Part shown: positions 35,210 to 45,500 of the stretch, in pieces | Layout of the letters: every line of letters begins with the position of its first letter | How positions within the stretch are numbered: the first letter of the stretch is position 1 | Program-made: the position numbers and the translations under genes | NCBI RefSeq assembly: GCF_011386835.1 | Contig: NC_088791.1 | Location: forward strand, 11,594,998-11,658,997 | Length of the DNA: 64,000 nt | Direction: 5' to 3' | DNA from: Chrysemys picta bellii | Lineage: Eukaryota; Chordata; Testudines; Emydidae | Notes under the pieces: generated by a model | Told to the model about the DNA's origin: nothing | The model's database searches: none | Seen by the model: only the letters and a program-made list of their open reading frames with translations

Positions 35210-35214
35210 GGGAT

Positions 35215-36280
35215 CTACTGAATTTTTCAATGGACAAACTAATAAATCTTCCTCTTCATATCCCCAAACTCTAGTCCAGTGTTTCATCCAGACCCAGTGT
35301 CTCTCTGCTTGACAGCACAGAAGGTTTTTGGTTAATGCCAACGAACAAGGAATGTTCACTGGAAGTGCAAAAGTATTGTTACAGAGTAGGAAGCCTTCTA
35401 CTAAAAAAACATACATGACAAAATCAAAGAGATTTTCAACTTGGGTGAAGACAAGAGGATGTATTTCTACTTGCTCTTCTGTTCCTCTCATTCTGGATTA
35501 TTTTATATATTTAAAACAGTCAAGTTTATCTTTAAATTTCATTAAAGTACATCTAGCTGCCATTTCAGCTCGCCACTCGCCGATTACAGGTTCTTTAATT
35601 TTTTTCCCATCAAACAACTATGAGATTCCTATTAAACATCATGTTTCCCCCAATCAGAAAAATAGCTCCTTTGTGAATTTAGTGCTTTCAGCTCTAACGG
35701 TACCTCCTTTTGAACCATTATCATCTTGTTCTATTCATCACTTCTCAATGAAGGCTGCATGTCTAGTAGCTATTACTTCTGCCCGCAGAGTCAGTGAAAT
35801 CCAAGGTCTCGTGTCTAAATTTCCATACATTGTTTTTGATAGCAATAGAGTCACATTAAGATCTCATACCGAAGTTGGTGTCAGAATTCCATATTAATTA
35901 ATATAGCCACTTACCAGTTTTCTTTCCTTGGCCCTTTACTTCTCCTGTGGAATCAAAATTTCATATTTTGGATTTCAGAAGAACCTCTTATGCTACTTAA
36001 ATAGAACGAGACCATTTAGGAAGATCTTTAAGTTATTTGTAGCATATGGTGACAGAGCTCAGGACAGACCTCCTTCGACTCAGACTATCTAAATGGATTG
36101 TGAGCTGCGTGAGAACTGCTTATGAGGTCAGTAAACTGGACCCAACCTCAAACCTCTCATCTCATTCAACCTGAGCTTTTGCCGCTTCAACAGCAGACTT
36201 CTGCAGAATTCCATTCAGAGTGATATGTAGGGCAGCTATTTGGTCATCAGTTCAAATGTTAACTAAGCATTGCTAATCGG
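35215..36280 (+). pseudogene. DIRS tyrosine recombinase, inactive
   Basis: The forward frame 35328-35897 encodes the N-terminal SAM-like domain (LLQSRKPSTKKTYMTKSKRF, then LSLNFIKVHLAAISARHSP) and the first catalytic block, ITSARRVSEIQGL, with the recombinase arginine. A stop at 35895-35897 and frameshifts follow. Downstream, RTRPFRKIFKLFVAYGDRA lies near 36010-36066. The H-x-x-R box at 36163-36174 reads His-Ser-Thr-stop, TGA replacing the arginine (CGA to TGA is plausible). FRVICRAAIWSSVQMLTKHC follows to a stop at 36274-36276. In intact elements this enzyme inserts the circular cDNA without an integrase. Confidence 0.85.
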
Positions 36281-36745
36281 AGGCTTTATCAAGGGTGGAC
36301 GCGCAAGTTGGAAGATCTTTGTTAAGATAAACTCCTAGTCCCCATTTCCAAAGAGTCAACCTGCTTGCATTTCATCGCCACGAATGGGATCCACATGCAC
36401 AGGAACTCGAAGAAGAAAACATGGTTATTTTCCTTTAGTGGCAATCGTTCTTCAAGAAGTCCTGTGCACATAGATCCAATGACCCACCCTCCATTCCTGC
36501 AGTTTGGAGTCTTATCATTGAGGCTCTGGGTGGGGACGTAACTGGCTGGAGGTTGGGGTTGTCCCACCCTCTGAGCTCTCAGGAGGGGGAGTTCAAGAGC
36601 ATGTTGGGTGCATGCGAAGCCCCTCGTGGACACTGGTAGAGAAAAGCTTTCCAAATTCCTGTGTCCAGGGCATAAGTGTGCCATGAGTGGAATCTACATG
36701 CACAAAATATTTAGAAGAATCATAGTTACAGTAAGGTAAATAGCC
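36281..36745 (+). mobile_element. DIRS 3' terminal segment
   Basis: 'gaagaaaacatggttatttt' and 'gttcttcaagaagtcctgtg' near 36410-36468 are matched by 'gaagaaaaaatggttacttg' and 'gttcttcaagatgtgcatgc' in the second DIRS at 53251-53306. The segment ends near 'gaatcatagttacagtaagg' (36718-36737), a diverged inverse of the first block. Confidence 0.65.
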
Positions 36746-36754
36746 ATTCTTTTT

Positions 36755-37410
36755 TATCATTGATCAGGAAGAAGATGTAAAATCATTACTGATACAGTTT
36801 GCAAATGACACAAAGTTTGGGGGAGTGCACAATAAGGAAGAGGACAGGTCACTGTTACCACTCTGATAGAGAACAATCTGGGTCTGTTGATAAGCTGACT
36901 GCAATCAAACAATATGTGTTTCCATATGACCAAATATGTAAGATAGAAACAAAGAATGTAAGAACATAAGAATGGCCCTAGTGGGTCAAACTAAAGGTCC
37001 ATCTAGCCCAGTATCCTGTCTTCCCACAGTGGCCAGTGCCAGGTGTCCTAGAGGGAATGAACAGAACAGGTAATCAAGTGATCCATCCCTGTCGCTCATT
37101 CCCAGCTTCTGGCAAACAGAGGCTAGGGACACCATTCCTGCCTATCCTGGCTAATAGCCATTGATGGACCTATCCTCCATGAATTTATCTAGTTCTTTTT
37201 GGAACCCTGTTATGGTCTTGACCTTCATCACATCCTCTGGCAAGGAGTTCCACAGGTCGACTGTGCATTGTGTGACCTTTTATTTGTTTTAAACCTGCTG
37301 CCTATTAATTAATGTAGGGCATTCTTACAGGATAGGGACTTTATCCTGGGAAGCAGTGACTTTAAAAAAGACTTGGGAGTGATGTACACACACGTCTTGC
37401 TTGCATGATC
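36755..37410 (+). mobile_element. old CR1-like LINE fragment, forward strand, split
   Basis: The frame near 36770-36830 reads EEDVKSLLIQFANDTKFGGV, the polymerase active-site block with FAND in place of FADD. The same CR1 resumes after the nested copy (37317-37410) with FILGSSDFKKDLGVMY. A reverse-strand CR1 (36961-37310) interrupts it. Confidence 0.7.
36961..37310 (-). mobile_element. CR1 3' end inserted in an older CR1
   Basis: Reverse-strand CR1 terminus ('ggtccatctagcccagtatc', 'gttctttttggaaccctgtt'), about 350 bp, 5'-truncated. It is flanked by aatgta at 36955-36960 and 37311-37316. It lies in opposite orientation within the older forward fragment. Confidence 0.82.
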
Positions 37411-38454
37411 TGTGGTGAGATAACTGATGACAGCTCGTAAATAAGTTGATACCCAGAGACCATAACTTCCTTGTTTGCATAAGCATATGACAGAACTTTT
37501 TGCAGAGTATTCATGACCTACACAACTCTCCAGTCTGTTGTGTAAAATCCATTCAGAGTGGCTGATATCATGGGCATGGGGTTTATCCTCGGCACAAAAG
37601 AAATAGCTGATTAAAAATCCTCAGTGTTGCAAGGAAAAGAAAGCCGAGGGGAAGGAACAGCTGCTGCAGAGAGTGGAAGGAGGAGGGAAGACTGGAAGGC
37701 AAAAAGGAGCTGTAGGGAGAGGGGGAGGGTGGTAGAGGAGCCTGGGGACAAGACAGCAGAAGATATGCGTGATGGCACAAGAGCTGGATGTCAACAAATA
37801 AAATCAGCGGTGAGTCCATTCATTTTGAGAAATGGATACATTAGCTACAGGGGAACAATGGAGAAAAATCAGAGCAGCCAATGAACTGAATATTCAGAAA
37901 ATCAACGGAATGATGAATTACTTAATTGAAATACCAGTTTTACAGAAGCAAGAAAATTATGAAGCAGATAATTAAGTGGCAACAGAAACAATCAATTATG
38001 TGGAACGTATAAGTGAGCTGATAAATTAATATGTAGAGAATCAGGTGATCAAAGGGATAATGAAGTATTCAGCAGATCAGAGCAGCCAGATAAATAAATG
38101 ATGAGCAAGCGCAGGCAGTGTGTCACAGGCATGAGGGGTCTCCAGAGACAGCCATTCAATTAAGTTTTCACTAGTGAAGGTGCTGTGATGTTGTCTAGGA
38201 GAGATGAAGAATGCTCTATAGATGTTCCCTTCAAGTCTATGTGCCTGTCCTGTGCCTTCTGGGACAAGGAAGGTGGTGGTGGGAGCTGATCAGCTGTAAA
38301 GACGATGGAGAGTCCCATGGGTGGGGGATATGAACATGTGAGCTGAAAAGGTCTAAGGGACCACAAACAAAAGGTAATGCTAAATGCAGAGTTGGGAGTG
38401 AGGGGTGCATTGGGATGGTGCATGGAATAGTATAAATTCTAGTCATAGTTAGGA
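37411..38454. other. unassigned sequence
   Basis: Purine-rich at 37630-37745; no repeat family or gene recognised. Confidence 0.4.
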
Positions 38455-39290
38455 TTTTCACTAATGATTTAGAAGGCAGAGTAAAAATGAATGAAATATA
38501 CGGATGAATCTACCTAAAAGGTGGGGTGAATACCAGCAATGCCAGAGACATAATACAAAGTGATAGAGCTTAGGAACAAGGGATGAAAATAAAAAAAGGG
38601 TGATTCACTTTGAAAACATGCATGCTATTCTAATACATTTTGGGGTAGAATAATCTGCAACAGGGGTCGGCAACCTTTCAGAAGTGGGGTGCCGAGTCTT
38701 CATTTACTCACTCTAATTTAAGGTCTCGCGTGCCAGTCATACATTTTAACGTTTTTAGAAGGTCTCTTTCTATAAGTCTATAATATATAACTAAACTGTT
38801 GTATGTAAAGTAAATAAGGTTTTTAAAAGGTTTAAGAAGCTTCATTTAAAATTAAATTAAAACACAGAGCCCCTCGGACCGGTGGCCAGGACCCGGGCAG
38901 TGTGAGTGCCACTGAAAATCAGCTCGCGTGCCGCCTTCGGCACACGCGCCATAGGTTGCCTACCCCTGATCTACAATGTAGAGAGAAACCTGGGAAGCAG
39001 TTAATTACTATGGAGACGGGTGTTATAGAGAACTTCAAGATGGATATAATAGAGAGATCGTGTGGGCAGGGGACAGGAGAAAAGGGCAATAATTTGGCTA
39101 TGAATTTGCAAGGTGATTTAGCCACAAGGATGGAAAGGAGGAATTATTTTGGAAGGAACAGTATAGAATAACTGGGATGAAACTGAATGTGATACAAAAC
39201 TTCCTGACAGGGAGATCTATTAGACTGAAATAGACTCCCAAGGGAAGTGGTGGAAGATCCAGTCCTATGGGACATGTAAAACTAGACTGT
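38455..39290 (+). mobile_element. LINE fragment, CR1/L2-like, split by hAT
   Basis: The left part contains FTNDLEGRV (near 38458), as downstream of a LINE GVPQGS block. The right part contains RLPREVVEDPVLWDM (near 39233), resembling the C-terminal end of CR1-type RT proteins. Stops and shifts abound. A hAT element lies between (38661-38968). It may combine more than one old copy. Confidence 0.5.
38661..38968. mobile_element. non-autonomous hAT element
   Basis: A 308-bp element. The left end caggggtcggcaaccttt and right end aggttgcctacccctg are inverted. The 8-bp duplication is atctgcaa / atctacaa (38653-38660 and 38969-38976; one mismatch). The interior is A+T-rich with 'ccgccttcggcacacgcgcc' near the right end. 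No transposase. Confidence 0.88.
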
Positions 39291-39640
39291 TGTGTAGCCA
39301 GAAGCAACAGCATTTGAGAAACTAGCAGTAACGATCTGCATCAGCCCCCAGCACTGAACTGAGAACTGCCAGAACTAGAGCTGCTGGATAATACATCCAA
39401 AGTGACTGCAATGCTGCTATAGCCAGGAGAGCCATTTCCCAGTGACTCCTTACCTGTACAGGTAATACAATTGTGGTAATTTTCTGTTGCACGTCCCCAT
39501 GGATGTTCCAATACTTCAGGAACACAGGGTAGTTCAGGAAGGCTCTGAAACCTCAACATGGACGCCCAGAATATCAAGGGGAAAATAAACTGACACTGAA
39601 ACACTGGGGCATAGTCTGAAGGAAAAAAATCCAACTGAAA
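39291..39640. other. unassigned sequence
   Basis: Nothing recognised. Confidence 0.4.
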
Positions 39641-39815
39641 TCACATCATAGAATATCAGGGTTGGAAGGGACCTCAGCTAGTCCAACCCCGTGCTCAAAG
39701 CAGGACCAATCCCCAGACAGCTTTTTACCCCAGTTCCCTAAATGGCCCCCTCCAGGATTGAACTCACAACCCTGGGTTTAGCAGGCCAATGCTATTGCCC
39801 GAAGTGCCAGGCAAA
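39641..39815 (-). mobile_element. tRNA-derived SINE with CR1-like tail, reverse strand
   Basis: Same family as 4312-4496, inverted. The CR1-like tail 'catagaatatcagggttgga' is at the left, the B-box complement ggattgaactc is at 39755-39765, and the head lies near 39780-39812. Confidence 0.85.
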
Positions 39816-41443
39816 CCCTAAGGTGCAGATGCTCAGCTGTGTACATAGGCAAGCCCCGACTGGAGTCAATGGAGTTCGGCTGATTCCCACCCGCTGGCCC
39901 CAATAGTTTGTGGCCAGAGAAGGCCTGTGAGGGAGGCCTTTGGAATCAGAGGGCAGTTTGCAGCAGTCGTCTCGGTCCAGCCATTGCAGTGTTTTTGAGT
40001 AGAGGCTTCAGAGCCAGTCCCCACCTGCACTGCTCACTGACAACAGTCACTCGCAGTATCTTTGTGGCCCCCTACAGAATCACCACGACAATTATACGAT
40101 GTGCGTCCTTCCCAACCTCCCCACCACCAGGCACTGCACAGACATGTTTCTTCCCAGGGGGACTGGGATATTTCATTTCGATTTCCTGTGGGTGATATGA
40201 CACAAGTCAAATATGATGATTAGGCACCCAACTTCCATCGATTTTGGAAACTCTCCTTGGAGAGGCTGTGCATTAGGTCAGCACGCGACGATAGTTTTAT
40301 TTGAGAGTGGGTGAGGAGTCAGTGAGGCAACGAAACAAAAAAGGCCGCGGTTACGTGCTTTCTACTGCAGGAGACGCATTCCATGACTGGGCACTGCCCA
40401 GCAATGGTATAGGAACACGTATAATGATAGAAACCCTGTATGAGTCACATGCATAGCAGAAGTATAGCATGAGTGGTCATCTAATTAACATCTTGTCTGC
40501 GGTAATCACCTCACAGGACTGAAGGTTGGCTCAGCTTTTGGGCTACAATCACTCCTTGAAGTTTTCTGACAGGCCCAGTCTAGTGACATAATGGACTTGC
40601 ATCAGTCAGGTGAAGAACAGCTGGGGAAAGGTCAGCTGCATTGCCTTTCTGCTCTCATTCAGACATGCCAAACCTGTGAAAAAAACACAGCAAGTGGGCT
40701 TGTTTTTGGCTTCATTGGCTTGTGAGTTGCTTGTTGGCAAGTTTTTGGCTTGTAGCTTGTTGTAGCTTGTTCCTTCTTTTCTTTGATCAGCTCCCGGCAA
40801 GTAGGGGCAAGGGTCGGGGGGGGCAAGCAGGGACAACGGGGGGAGAGAGTCAGGGGTGCACAGTGGGCCCACCACAGTCCCAGCCTGCACGCCGGGGGAT
40901 CTAGTCACATAGAGCGTTGGGGTTCTTAGGGATTGGCTTGTTTTGGCCTTGTTTTGAAATGGGATGAGCTTGATTTTTGGCTTATTGTGAAAGTCGGGTG
41001 CTTATTTACCACATGAAAGTTGGCACCTGTGCTCTCCTTGCCAGAAAGCAGCATGCCTGAAGGAGGGAGAAAAAGACCCCCATGTAAGTGTAAAGCCCTC
41101 TAGCTCCCCCAAAATGTGCACGAGCACCTCTCCTCCGGAGGGGTCCAAACTCCTCCACAAGCTGTGTGCATAAAGTACCTCTGAAATGCAACCACCTCTG
41201 AGCTGCAAGGTTGGACCTGGGCAGACAGCAGCGTGAGGAAGGCGGGACTGGCCCAGGCTACAGGTGCGAATGGTTACTCTTACAAAAAGTGCCGTAAGTT
41301 CATTTCATTTCCACCACAGCCCCGGAAGGGAAGAGAACTTGGTGCTGCCTTGATTTAAGGTATAATAAGGGTGCTGCGCTTTATACCTGAGTGGCCCAGA
41401 CAGGAACAGGATTATTGAGTTTGGGTTTTGTCAGTATTGTAAG
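39816..41443. other. mostly unassigned sequence
   Basis: The segment 40670-41020 is rich in TTGGCTTG-like words. Its left and right ends ('tgccaaacctgtg', 'gaaagttggcacctg') are weakly inverted, so it may be a DNA element, but I found no target duplication. Nothing else recognised. Confidence 0.35.
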
Positions 41444-41566
41444 TAGGGTGACCAGATGTCCTGATTATATAGGGACAGTCCTGATATTTGGGGCTTTGTC
41501 CTATATAGGCACCTATTACCCCCTATGCCTGCCCTGATTTTTCACACATGCTGTCTGGTCACCCTA
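41444..41566. mobile_element. 123-bp hAT MITE
   Basis: Ends tagggtgaccagatgtcc and ctgtctggtcaccct(a) are inverted. Perfect 8-bp duplication attgtaag at 41436-41443 and 41567-41574. Same family and size as 55948-56071. Confidence 0.93.
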
Positions 41567-41594
41567 ATTGTAAGTGCTAGGAGGCCTGGACTTA

Positions 41595-41680
41595 CTTTTT
41601 ATTGTGTACAGCACCTAGTACAATGGGCACCAATCCCTCACTGGGTCTCTAGACCCCCAGCACAGGGAGTGAGTCCCATC
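41595..41680 (+). repeat. L2/MIR-type tail
   Basis: 'gtgtacagcacctagtacaatggg' (20 of its bases at 41606-41625) is the typical tail phrase; the rest is diverged. Confidence 0.5.
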
Positions 41681-41954
41681 TAGTCCCATTTCTCTTCCAT
41701 CTGGGGAAGGGCTGGCCACCAGCCATGAGGAGGAGGAGCCTGGTTGGGAAGGGACTGAGACAGGGGACCCCTCTTGGGACTTTCCCAGAGAGTCCTGAGC
41801 AGAATGAGGACTACAACACCTGAGGTCTGGTGTAAGGCCTAAGGCCCCAATGAAGTTTTCACTAGTGAAGGTGTTATGATGTAAAGTGAGACCCTGTTGA
41901 TAGTTGCTGAGAGCAAAGTTAGCAAGAGTCAAGCTATGAGCAGAAGTCAGGCCC

Positions 41955-42508
41955 TGTTACGAAGCAGCTGCCTGCTTGCAGGTTTACTATCTGATACAGG
42001 AACTTGGCAAGAACAGGGCCGGCACTGCAAAAACACAAGCACTCCTAGGCACTAACTAGTCACGTAAGCACATTCCAGAAGAGTAGGACTAGAAGACCCC
42101 GCTATTAAGTTATGGTGTAAACACTCTCGCCGAAGATGATACAAGGACCCACTGACCTCTCTTAAAGATAAGGTCAGGATGACAGGGTGATGGATAGAGA
42201 TGTTTTGATTGAACCAGCAGGTACAAGGTAAAGGGTGGTAACTAACCATGTCAGAGGGGCAATATGGAACTTGTTTGTATCCGTGTATAAAAGAGGGATC
42301 CCAGAAGGGGTCTCTTTGTCTGGCCGAGGAGGGAACAGAAAGTACCGCTGTTCACTGAGCTGGTCCATTGTAACGAGCATACTTGTGTTAGTGTACCTGT
42401 AACCATTGAGTCACGACACTAGGACCATACTTCATTGATGATAAACCTGTCCGAGCTACTGAACCAAGTCTGTGGTCTTCTTGGGCAGTTTGAGCAGAGT
42501 CTGCTGCA
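41955..42508 (+). mobile_element. LTR-like segment with TATA box
   Basis: Starts tgttacgaagcagc and possibly ends ctgctgca. It holds a TATA box, tataaaag (42286-42293), and a polyadenylation-like gataaa (42440-42445) at LTR-like spacing. I found no 5-bp duplication and no adjoining gag or pol, so both ends are uncertain. An LTR from an old endogenous retroelement is the best reading. Confidence 0.42.
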
Positions 42509-45500
42509 CTGGATACCTGGCCGAGACGGTGCAACAGACCAAGAGAATGCGCACACAGCCAACACCTGACAACACCGGGCATGAGGGCACTCGGTGCACA
42601 TGCAGCCCCTACCAACACTGCTGGACAAAAGATTCCAATCTCAAGTGCATGGGCCGCATGAACTCCAAGCATGGAATATATCTGGACAACACATCTCAAA
42701 GAACCCTGGTTGTTGTAAAATAAGCACCCATTTCTTCGGCAAACACCGGTTTCTGTGGGTTGAACCAAAAGCTGTTCCCCTTCGCTGTAAAAATGCTTAG
42801 GAATGATGTAGAGTAGAGCTGCCACTAGAGGGTGGCATCGTCACACGTACTTGAGCTGGTCTCTTGATAGCTACTGCCTGAGCCCAAATCCACGATCAGC
42901 AGCATCACTGCTTAGAGCAAAGAGCAGTTCCTGCAAGTCCTCCATCAATAAATGGAAAGGCCCAAGCTTAGGTAACAGCAAAAACCGCATCAGGTGGGGC
43001 TATCCTGGAGCCAGCGTTGGCCTTCTAATACTCCTGATTTATGTGCCTCTGGCTGGCATGTGTCCATTTCATCACAAGCTGCTGTTGGTTCGAGTGTCAT
43101 TTCCATTGTCGTACTGTAAACTCCAACATAGGCCTCATTCTTCAGATAGGGAACAGAAACCAGCTCTTGAGGCTTAGTTGGACAGGAACCTTCTGAAATT
43201 TTTATTAAGATGATGTTAAAAAAAAGTGAACGGCACCGAGTTGAAGCACAGAAGTTTCAGGTTATCAGGGAATAACATACAGATTATTGAGGGTGCAAAG
43301 TTTGGTTTAAGATCGGGTGGCATAAGGAATACATAATCTGCAATATCCCCAATTGGGGATAAAAGGTTGATGGGTCAAAGTACAGACATTGAGATATGAG
43401 GGTATGAAATTCATAAAGTGGCTATGTTCAGGTGTGGAGTATAATGAGTGGATATGATGATGAGGATGGATTGACCCTCATTTGGTGAGATTGAATGTTC
43501 AGGGAGTTAATCATTCCAGTTCATATGATCCAACGGAGAAAACCTCTTGGTCCCTTTCTCGTAGTCGATTAACAATATCACTCTACACTACACTACACTA
43601 TTGTATTACCATCTGTAAATGGACCCCTGCCTGGCATTCAAGTGTGAGAGGGCAGTCCAGGGCTGCAGCCTATTGCTCAACTTTATGGCCGAGAGACTCA
43701 GGTAGGATATGTAACCTGTGACCCAGTTGGACAAACTGTCTGCAGAAGAAACAAATGACAGACATTTTCATTTGGTGAAACGGATTCCATCAGCACAAAA
43801 TAAATGGCTCCACCATGCCTCCCTCTCAATGTAAAACTGTTCGGAACAAGCTGCCTGTAGGGAGAAGCCCCGCTCCTAGTGCATGCTGGCACTGACCTCT
43901 TCAAGCGCTGCCACTCACAGAAACTTAGCCTCCACCCCAGCACCCACCAAGACTCCTGTAGCGAGCTGTTGGCACGCTGGCCTGCATAACAACTTGAACC
44001 AGCCCTCCCGCCACCATATGAACAGGGGAATGTATAGAAACAAAGGACTAGAAATCTGTGGGATGGATCCCCAGCGTTCCGTGGCCAGAGGTAGCACTGC
44101 AAGCCCCCTCCTGGGGGAGGGGATCCTCCCAAACCCACGGCCTTCCCTTTCTCTTAGGTCAGTGCCCTGCAAGTGCACCAGTGACGTCTCACTCCCCCAG
44201 TTACCGTGTGTTGACACTGGAATCAGACCGAAGGGAACTAAGCCTGTTGTACTGTTTTCAGTGAACACCACCACACCCAGGCGTCTCACTCCAAAGTCAC
44301 AAGCAGTCTGAGAAAGGTTCAGAAGGGGGAGCTCTAGCCTTCCAAAGGGAGGAGAACCCTGTGAGAAAGAGTGACAGCAATAGGCAGGATGGTGCAAGAC
44401 GCAGTAAAGAAAAATCACCGTGGAGAAAAGGCGAGCGCTTTGTTGCCTGGCCGGAAATGTGAGAAGTGTAGCAATGGAGACCACAGGACAGATGAGGTAT
44501 GCGCAGCTGGTGGAAGTATATACAGCAAGTGGAAGAAAAAAGGGCTTGGGGGGCAGGTCAGTCACAGAAAGGGATCAGAGGGCTAGTGCAAGCAAGGGTG
44601 TGTGATGCCTATTCCCTGAGGTCTGGGTACCAAGACAGCAGTCAGGAACAGGCTTTAACTACTGTCTTTCAATTCTATTGTTACACTTAAAATGGATCCA
44701 AGGCAGAGATGACTGTGATTTGTAAAGACAATCTTAAGGAACTGAGATCTTGTTCTAAATTGGGGGCAAGGGTAGTGCTCTATAGCCCAGGGTCAGGTAA
44801 GGAGCTTGGGGCAATTCAAAGCCCATTCTAGCTACAAAAGCAAGTAATGTGCATTTGATACTGGTTTTGATTAATGAGGCCACTGCTGTAACTAGCCAAC
44901 TAGCCTGCACTACAGCCACTGAAGTGGGCTTCATAAAATGCAGAGGCTGTTGGAACGGTACTTAGCAAAAATGGACTGCTTAACTGAGAATCAATGCGAT
45001 TCCCATTGTAAAACAGACAGACCCTATGTGCTTAGAGGGTACTGACCCCAGTGCTTCCTAAAGTGAAGACAGAAGACTGGAGTTCTCAAGTGCATTACCG
45101 AACCAGTAGAGCAGTGGGACCCCATGATACCTGTGGTGACAGAAATGGGCAGAACTTTACCTGCTTGGACTGAAAGAGATTCACAGAGGCAATAAGGAGG
45201 GAAAGATGCAGTCTTCCTTTTGTGAAGAGATTCTCTGACCTACTCTGCTCCCTTTATGCCATTCAGGTGGTACGGAGGGAGGAGAGAGCCTGTGAGTCCC
45301 ATGCCGGGGCTACCGTTGATGTGGGAAGTCTCTGGTGAGTCTAGAGTTGGCATAGCTGGCTCCTAAACCTCCCTCCCATCAGTCCCTGGAATAGAGTGAG
45401 TGAGTGTTGGTGGGAAGAGGTGACAAGTGAGGTATGATCCAGCTCTCCTTGGCAGATAGTCTCTCCCCACGGGAATGTTGCCACCTGATGTGGGGTGAGG

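Larger units (their letters stand above)
29045..36745 (+). mobile_element. DIRS-type retrotransposon, heavily nested
   Basis: A forward DIRS element whose own sequence is about 3.6 kb once three insertions are subtracted. In order it holds a gag-like region (29045-30060), the end of reverse transcriptase plus RNase H (30061-30795, resuming 33213-33660), a tyrosine recombinase (35215-36276) and a 3' terminal segment (to about 36745). Replacement of integrase by a tyrosine recombinase defines DIRS. The core of the RT, including its active site, is missing between gag and the RT tail. It is interrupted by a Penelope tail (30177-30301), a Harbinger element (30796-33209) and a solo LTR (33665-35209). 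The sequence resumes cleanly after each target duplication. The left end is approximate. Confidence 0.82.

Noticed and set aside
40670..41020. Possible DNA transposon with ends tgccaaacc / gttggca
   Set aside because: No target-site duplication found and the inverted match is short.
42388..42825. 145-codon reverse open frame
   Set aside because: Overlaps the LTR-like segment and has no domain; more likely incidental.
43584..43602. Short ctacactacactacac run considered as a repeat array or CRISPR-like feature
   Set aside because: Only three or four 5-bp units with no spacers; a simple microsatellite-like run in a vertebrate background.
43915..44565. 216-codon reverse open frame with overlapping forward frames
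   Set aside because: No recognisable domain, several frames open at once, no supporting splice or codon signal that I can judge by eye.
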